Source: Hadersleviella sp041745395
GTDB lineage: Bacteria; Chloroflexota; Anaerolineae; Promineifilales; Promineifilaceae
Reading direction: 5' to 3'
NCBI GenBank assembly: GCA_041745395.1
Contig: JBGTIZ010000053.1
Location: forward strand, 1-9,251
Length of the DNA stretch: 9,251 nt
A model generated the notes under the pieces. It did no database searches, had not been told where the DNA came from, and worked only from the letters and a program-made list of their open reading frames with translations. The position numbers and the translations under genes are program-made. This document shows, piece after piece, positions 6,385 to 9,251 of this stretch. Positions within the stretch are counted from its first letter, which is position 1. Every line of letters starts with the position of its first letter.

Positions 6385-7209
6385 ATGGTTTGGCAACGGA
6401 TACAACACATTTTGCAACAGAAAGAGATTGATTTAGCGGAAGCCTCTTTGGTGCTGGCCCAATGTGTCGCCTATCCTGATTTAGACACTGTTCTTTATCA
6501 CGATAGGCTCAACGCGCTGACCACGGCCGCGCAGGAAGCGGTTTTTGCCCATGCCAGTGCCCCCGCCCGCGCCGAAGCGTTAGCCAACTTCCTCTTTGTG
6601 CAACAAGGCTTCACGGGCAACACGCTCAATTACAGTGACCCGCGCAACAGCTTTTTGCCCGACGTGCTAGAGCGACGCTTGGGCATTCCCATTTCCCTAT
6701 CTGTGCTTTATATCATTATTGCCCAGCGGTTGCGAATTCCCGCGCATGGCGTGGGCTTGCCAGGCCATTTTGTGGTTGGCATTGTCGATCAGATGGGTCT
6801 GCTTTGGTTAGATCCATTTAACGAGGGCGTGTGGCTTTCCGAAAAGGATTGTCGGCGGCTGGTGACGGAAACGGCGGGCATAGAAGCGCATCTGTTTGAC
6901 GAGGCGTGGCTCCACCCCACGGCCGTGGACCAAATCCTCATCCGTATGTTAAACAACCTGCGCCTCATCTACATGCAGAGGCAAAAATGGTCGCTGGTGC
7001 GCCGCACCGTGCGCCTCCTGCGTCTGCTTCAGCCCCAAGCCACCGAGCTATGGCGCGATGAAGGGCTGGTCGAGCTACAAATGGGCAACTTTGCCCGCGC
7101 CATGAGCCTGCTCGAAACCTATCTGCAACAAGTCCCCGATGCCCCCGACAAGCAAATTATCCAGCAACAGCTCTCGGGCACGATAGACAAATGGGTGCGG
7201 CTGAATTAG
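6385..7209 (+). CDS. SirB1/transglutaminase-like family protein with C-terminal TPR-like helices
   Basis: This 274-residue protein matches the SirB1 family in length and order of motifs. A helical N-terminal part (1-75) is followed by the transglutaminase-like core: NYSDPRNSFLPDVLERRLGIPISLSVLY (about 82-109), HGVGLPGHFVV with His128, and WLDPFNEG with Asp143. The helix that carries the catalytic Cys in true transglutaminases reads PISLSVLY with no Cys, as I recall is usual in this family, so classical transglutaminase activity is doubtful; the His and Asp are kept. Residues about 185-265 form paired helices like TPR repeats, suggesting a protein-binding tail. The molecular role of SirB1 proteins is not settled. 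No signal peptide, so probably cytoplasmic. The start is the only ATG that keeps the N-terminal helix; there is no Shine-Dalgarno and a -10 element lies eight bases upstream. It converges on the SppA gene with a 23-bp gap. Confidence 0.88.
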   Translation: MVWQRIQHILQQKEIDLAEASLVLAQCVAYPDLDTVLYHDRLNALTTAAQEAVFAHASAPARAEALANFLFVQQGFTGNTLNYSDPRNSFLPDVLERRLGIPISLSVLYIIIAQRLRIPAHGVGLPGHFVVGIVDQMGLLWLDPFNEGVWLSEKDCRRLVTETAGIEAHLFDEAWLHPTAVDQILIRMLNNLRLIYMQRQKWSLVRRTVRLLRLLQPQATELWRDEGLVELQMGNFARAMSLLETYLQQVPDAPDKQIIQQQLSGTIDKWVRLN

Positions 7210-7232
7210 TGTCACGTCGCCCCTCGCACGAT

Positions 7233-9011
7233 TTACCACTTGTCCCGCAAAACGACCGGCCACAGATAAAGTGGCCCTTGAAGCTGTTGCACCCGTTCGG
7301 CCGTGAACAGCTTGAGCAAGTTTTCGGCGGGTTCGTACGGGTTGGGAAGCTGATAGTTATTACTGCTTCCATACAAGTTATAGACGGGCACGGTTTCATG
7401 CTCGTTGATGGTCAGCCCCGCTAACTTTGCCGCTTGCGCAATCGCGTCCACAAAATCCCCGTGACTATCCACCAATTCATGCGCCTTGGCCTGCCGCCCG
7501 GTCCACACACGGCCGTGGCAAATCGGATCCAACTCCTCAAACGGAAGCCCGCGCCCTTTCGCCACCACCTGCTTAAACTGCGTATAGGAGCGCGTAATCA
7601 TCTCCAAAAAGAGTTGCCTATCTTCTTGCGAAAGAGGGCCACTATCGCTGTAAAGATGAGCGTGTGCCCCCCGTTGCAGAGCGACCTGCTTGATGCCCAA
7701 CTTTTCATACAGCCCGGCCGTGCTGGCGCGACCCATCACCACCCCAATCGAACCAGTGATGGTCGCCGTCTGGGCCATGATATGGTTGGCCGAGGCGGCC
7801 ACATAATAGCCGCCCGACGCGGCGGCGTTGCCCATGTAAACCAAAACGGGTCGTTTTTGGCGCAGACGATCCACCTGCCGCCAAATTAAATCAGAGGCCA
7901 GAGCCGACCCCCCGCCCGAATCCACATGCAAAATAAGCGCGGCCAACTCTTCATCTTGCTCTGCTTCGCGCAGGAGTTGGGTGAGGGTGGCTTCGCCCGC
8001 CGTCGCCCCACCGATAAGGGGGATGGGCAAATCTATGGGAGGCTGGACGCTTTCCCCCATGGTGATCATGCCCTCGAGGCTAATCACGCCGATGTATTTG
8101 CGGGGATGGACGCGGCGGTAGCGGCGGGTGAGTTGTCCCACGGCCGTGTGCCAAGGTGTCAATGTCGCTTTAGGACGTTTTCCCTCTTGCTCACTCTCTT
8201 TCTTTTGTGTTTTGTCAGCCAGCAGATAGGCGAGTTCGTCTTCATAGGCCACGGCGTCAAACAAGCCCAGCTCGATGGCTCGCTCGGGGGGCAGAGGGGC
8301 TTGGTCAATGGCGGATTGAATCACGGCCGTGGGCACGTTGCGCCCCTCCGCCATGCTGTCCACCATCATCGCAAATCGTTCATCCATGAGCCAGCTTAAC
8401 TGCTCATGCAGTTCAGGCGACATATCGCTCTTGTCGAACATGTCGAACGCCGATTTGTAGGGCGAGATTTGAATGTTATCGAAACTGACCCCAATTTTGT
8501 CCAGCGAATCTTTATAAAAGCTGGCCTCAGTCCGTAAGCCAAACACTTCAAACTCAACCCCTGGCGGCACAACGATGCGGTTCGCGGCCGTGGCGACGAA
8601 GTAGCTGGCATTGTTCAGGTAGGGGGTAAAAACGACCACCTCTTTGCCTGATTCGCGTAGTCGCTCGATACTGCGGCGTAAATTTTGCAGGGTAGCCAAG
8701 CTCGTAGCTAACCCATCGAGCAAAATAACGACGCCCTGCACATTGGTCGCATCACCCAGCCGCTGGAAACGGCTATTGACCATCTGCATACTGAGCGGGT
8801 CGGGCGGCAGAGGAAGCTGGCGTTGTAGAAAACTGCGGGGCGGGCCAGAGCGTTCGGGGAGCGTGCCGCCAATGCTCATGACCACATAGCCGAGGTTGTG
8901 CCCCTGCCGGCTCAGATTGCGCCACGCAACGCTGAGATGATGCCATTGATTGTCTGCGCCACGCCAAATGTCGCGCAATTCTTGTTTGAGGTCGTGCCAG
9001 AAACTAGCCAT
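7233..9011 (-). CDS. sppA: Signal peptide peptidase SppA, double-domain (67K-type) S49 serine protease
   Basis: This 592-residue protein is about the length of the long, E. coli-type SppA and contains two S49 domains: an N-terminal one (about 40-270) and a C-terminal one (about 300-540). The catalytic Ser/Lys dyad is spread over both, as in E. coli: general base K186 in SPYKSAFDMF and nucleophile S399 in AASGGYY, preceded by the HVDSGGGS strand-turn and followed by TITGSIGV. The family degrades signal peptides left in the membrane after secretion. Unusually, no hydrophobic N-terminal anchor is visible: residues 1-40 are charged and amphipathic, then the domain begins. A Lys/Glu-rich linker (about 275-290) joins the domains. 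The ATG at 9011 has no clear Shine-Dalgarno. Its stop codon is 23 bp from that of the convergent SirB1-like gene, leaving no room for a terminator. The family and catalytic residues are firm; the substrate and location are inferred. Confidence 0.92.
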   Translation of the reverse strand: MASFWHDLKQELRDIWRGADNQWHHLSVAWRNLSRQGHNLGYVVMSIGGTLPERSGPPRSFLQRQLPLPPDPLSMQMVNSRFQRLGDATNVQGVVILLDGLATSLATLQNLRRSIERLRESGKEVVVFTPYLNNASYFVATAANRIVVPPGVEFEVFGLRTEASFYKDSLDKIGVSFDNIQISPYKSAFDMFDKSDMSPELHEQLSWLMDERFAMMVDSMAEGRNVPTAVIQSAIDQAPLPPERAIELGLFDAVAYEDELAYLLADKTQKKESEQEGKRPKATLTPWHTAVGQLTRRYRRVHPRKYIGVISLEGMITMGESVQPPIDLPIPLIGGATAGEATLTQLLREAEQDEELAALILHVDSGGGSALASDLIWRQVDRLRQKRPVLVYMGNAAASGGYYVAASANHIMAQTATITGSIGVVMGRASTAGLYEKLGIKQVALQRGAHAHLYSDSGPLSQEDRQLFLEMITRSYTQFKQVVAKGRGLPFEELDPICHGRVWTGRQAKAHELVDSHGDFVDAIAQAAKLAGLTINEHETVPVYNLYGSSNNYQLPNPYEPAENLLKLFTAERVQQLQGPLYLWPVVLRDKW

Positions 9012-9021
9012 AGGGTGAGTT

Positions 9022-9113
9022 AGTGAAAAGTGAAACGTAAAAAGTGAGAAGTGTCTTGCGTTCTATTCAAGGGCTGTCAGACAGCCCCAACTTTTCACTT
9101 CTTACTTCTCACT
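9022..9113. repeat. Inverted repeat built from AGTGARAAGT units upstream of sppA
   Basis: The left side has AGTGAAAAGT (9022-9031) and AGTGAGAAGT (9043-9052). The right side has their exact complements ACTTTTCACT (9090-9099) and ACTTCTCACT (9104-9113), but in the crossed order. Aligning the arms without gaps still pairs about four fifths of positions. A GC-rich hairpin lies between the arms. It falls just before the sppA start, so it would be in its promoter or leader. Whether it is a mobile or dispersed repeat or a regulatory structure cannot be told from one copy. Confidence 0.5.
9071..9087. terminator. Compact GC-rich hairpin, terminator-like
   Basis: GGGCTGT (9071-9077), loop CAG, ACAGCCC (9081-9087) form a perfect 7-bp stem. 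On the plus strand CAACTTTT follows, so it could end a plus-strand transcript, but the T-run is short and offset and no plus-strand gene ends here. It may equally be a REP-like dispersed palindrome. Confidence 0.35.
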
Positions 9114-9219
9114 GCATTTATTACTATGAGGAAAACAACGCCCGACCGCGTCTCATTATCAGCCATCAACCTCTTTACTGTTTCGAATGACTTTCAGTGC
9201 GCTTAAGCGTATTGATAGT

Positions 9220-9251
9220 GAAAGCTATGGACTTTTAGTCCCTCAGCTTTC
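9220..9251. repeat. Nested palindromic hairpin at the window edge
   Basis: GAAAGCT (9220-9226) pairs with AGCTTTC (9245-9251), and inside it GGACT (9229-9233) pairs with AGTCC (9237-9241) around a TTT loop. The two stems are separated by small internal bulges of 2 and 3 bases. The outer stem reaches the last base of the window, so it may be longer. Its shape resembles dispersed REP-like palindromes or a small RNA hairpin. Confidence 0.45.

Larger units (their letters stand above)
603..8331. repeat. Highly iterated perfect palindrome CACGGCCGTG, 14 copies
   Basis: Exact copies start at 603, 948, 1005, 1347, 1878, 3507, 3865, 4231, 4372, 5977, 6918, 7508, 8139 and 8322 (each 10 bp). All lie in coding sequence and every complete gene has at least one: one in the lipoprotein, four in the McrB-like gene, four in the hybrid kinase, one in the REC-kinase, one in the SirB1-like gene and three in sppA. 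Six decamers with one mismatch start at 342, 1212, 4519, 6522, 7713 and 8583. The copy at 3865 extends to a 14-bp palindrome (3863-3876). Copies are dispersed at irregular spacing, so this is not a CRISPR or tandem array; it resembles a highly iterated palindrome such as HIP1. Confidence 0.9.
9012..9251. other. Palindrome-rich non-coding region upstream of sppA
   Basis: I find no gene with coding support in these 240 bp; the open frames of 23-26 codons have no family features. The region holds four symmetrical elements: the AGTGARAAGT inverted repeat, the GGGCTGT hairpin, a perfect 10-bp palindrome CGCTTAAGCG (9200-9209), and a nested hairpin at the edge (9220-9251). The sppA promoter must lie here, but I cannot point to a convincing one. 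Confidence 0.5.

Noticed and set aside
6194..6417. Short open frames of about 60 codons on both strands in the kinase/SirB1-like gap
   Set aside because: Neither has a ribosome binding site or recognisable motif; the minus-strand one overlaps the SirB1-like gene start and the plus-strand one overlaps the predicted promoter elements.
603..8331. CACGGCCGTG copies as a CRISPR array, operator regulon or recombination sites
   Set aside because: Spacing is irregular (57 bp to over 1.6 kb), all copies are inside coding sequence, and none lies in a promoter, so array or operator roles do not fit.
9125..9205. 26-codon plus-strand and 23-codon minus-strand open frames upstream of sppA
   Set aside because: Too short, without family features, and the minus-strand frame ends in the AGTGARAAGT repeat. 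Only the minus-strand one has a purine-rich stretch before its ATG, at poor spacing.
9220..9251. Edge hairpin as part of a tRNA
   Set aside because: The visible arms do not fit acceptor, D or anticodon arm lengths, and there is no T-arm consensus in the window.

Overview
This is a moderately GC-rich bacterial chromosomal segment with six complete protein genes and the first codons of a seventh. I recognise no phage, plasmid, insertion-sequence, CRISPR or RNA genes. The mix of genes (an SH3-like lipoprotein, an McrB-type AAA+ protein, large GAF/HAMP hybrid kinases, a SirB1-like protein and an SppA without a membrane anchor) and the intergenic palindromes remind me of filamentous Chloroflexota (Anaerolineae-like). 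That assignment is inference only, since no rRNA or phylogenetic marker is present.

Layout: (1) 1-51, minus strand: the start of a gene with a strong Shine-Dalgarno, a CPEC motif, a structured leader and a sigma70-like promoter. (2) 261-707, minus: a small lipoprotein with a probable SH3-like fold. (3) 832-2457, plus: an McrB-family AAA+ ATPase/GTPase with its own N-terminal domain but no adjacent McrC, divergent from the lipoprotein. (4) 2458-2525: a 68-bp convergent gap filled by a 23-bp-arm inverted repeat. (5) 6063-2526, minus: two overlapping signalling genes, a membrane hybrid histidine kinase (HAMP-GAF-HisKA-HATPase-REC) followed by a soluble REC-HisKA-HATPase protein, probably one transcript and one phosphorelay. 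(6) 6064-6384: a 321-bp divergent promoter region. (7) 6385-7209, plus: a SirB1/transglutaminase-like protein with a helical TPR-like tail. (8) 7233-9011, minus: a double-domain SppA (S49) peptidase with both catalytic residues, separated from gene 7 by only 23 bp. (9) 9012-9251: non-coding DNA rich in palindromes.

The most striking signal is not a gene. The perfect 10-bp palindrome CACGGCCGTG occurs 14 times, where about 0.01-0.02 copies would be expected by chance, and it is present in every complete gene. In 13 of the 14 copies it is read in one codon phase as Thr-Ala-Val. It behaves like a genome-wide highly iterated palindrome, comparable in concept to cyanobacterial HIP1 (GCGATCGC). The other points worth attention are the orphan McrB, the structured leader of the edge gene, apparently leaderless starts of both plus-strand genes, the anchorless SppA, and two intergenic inverted repeats built from low-complexity purine/pyrimidine arms.
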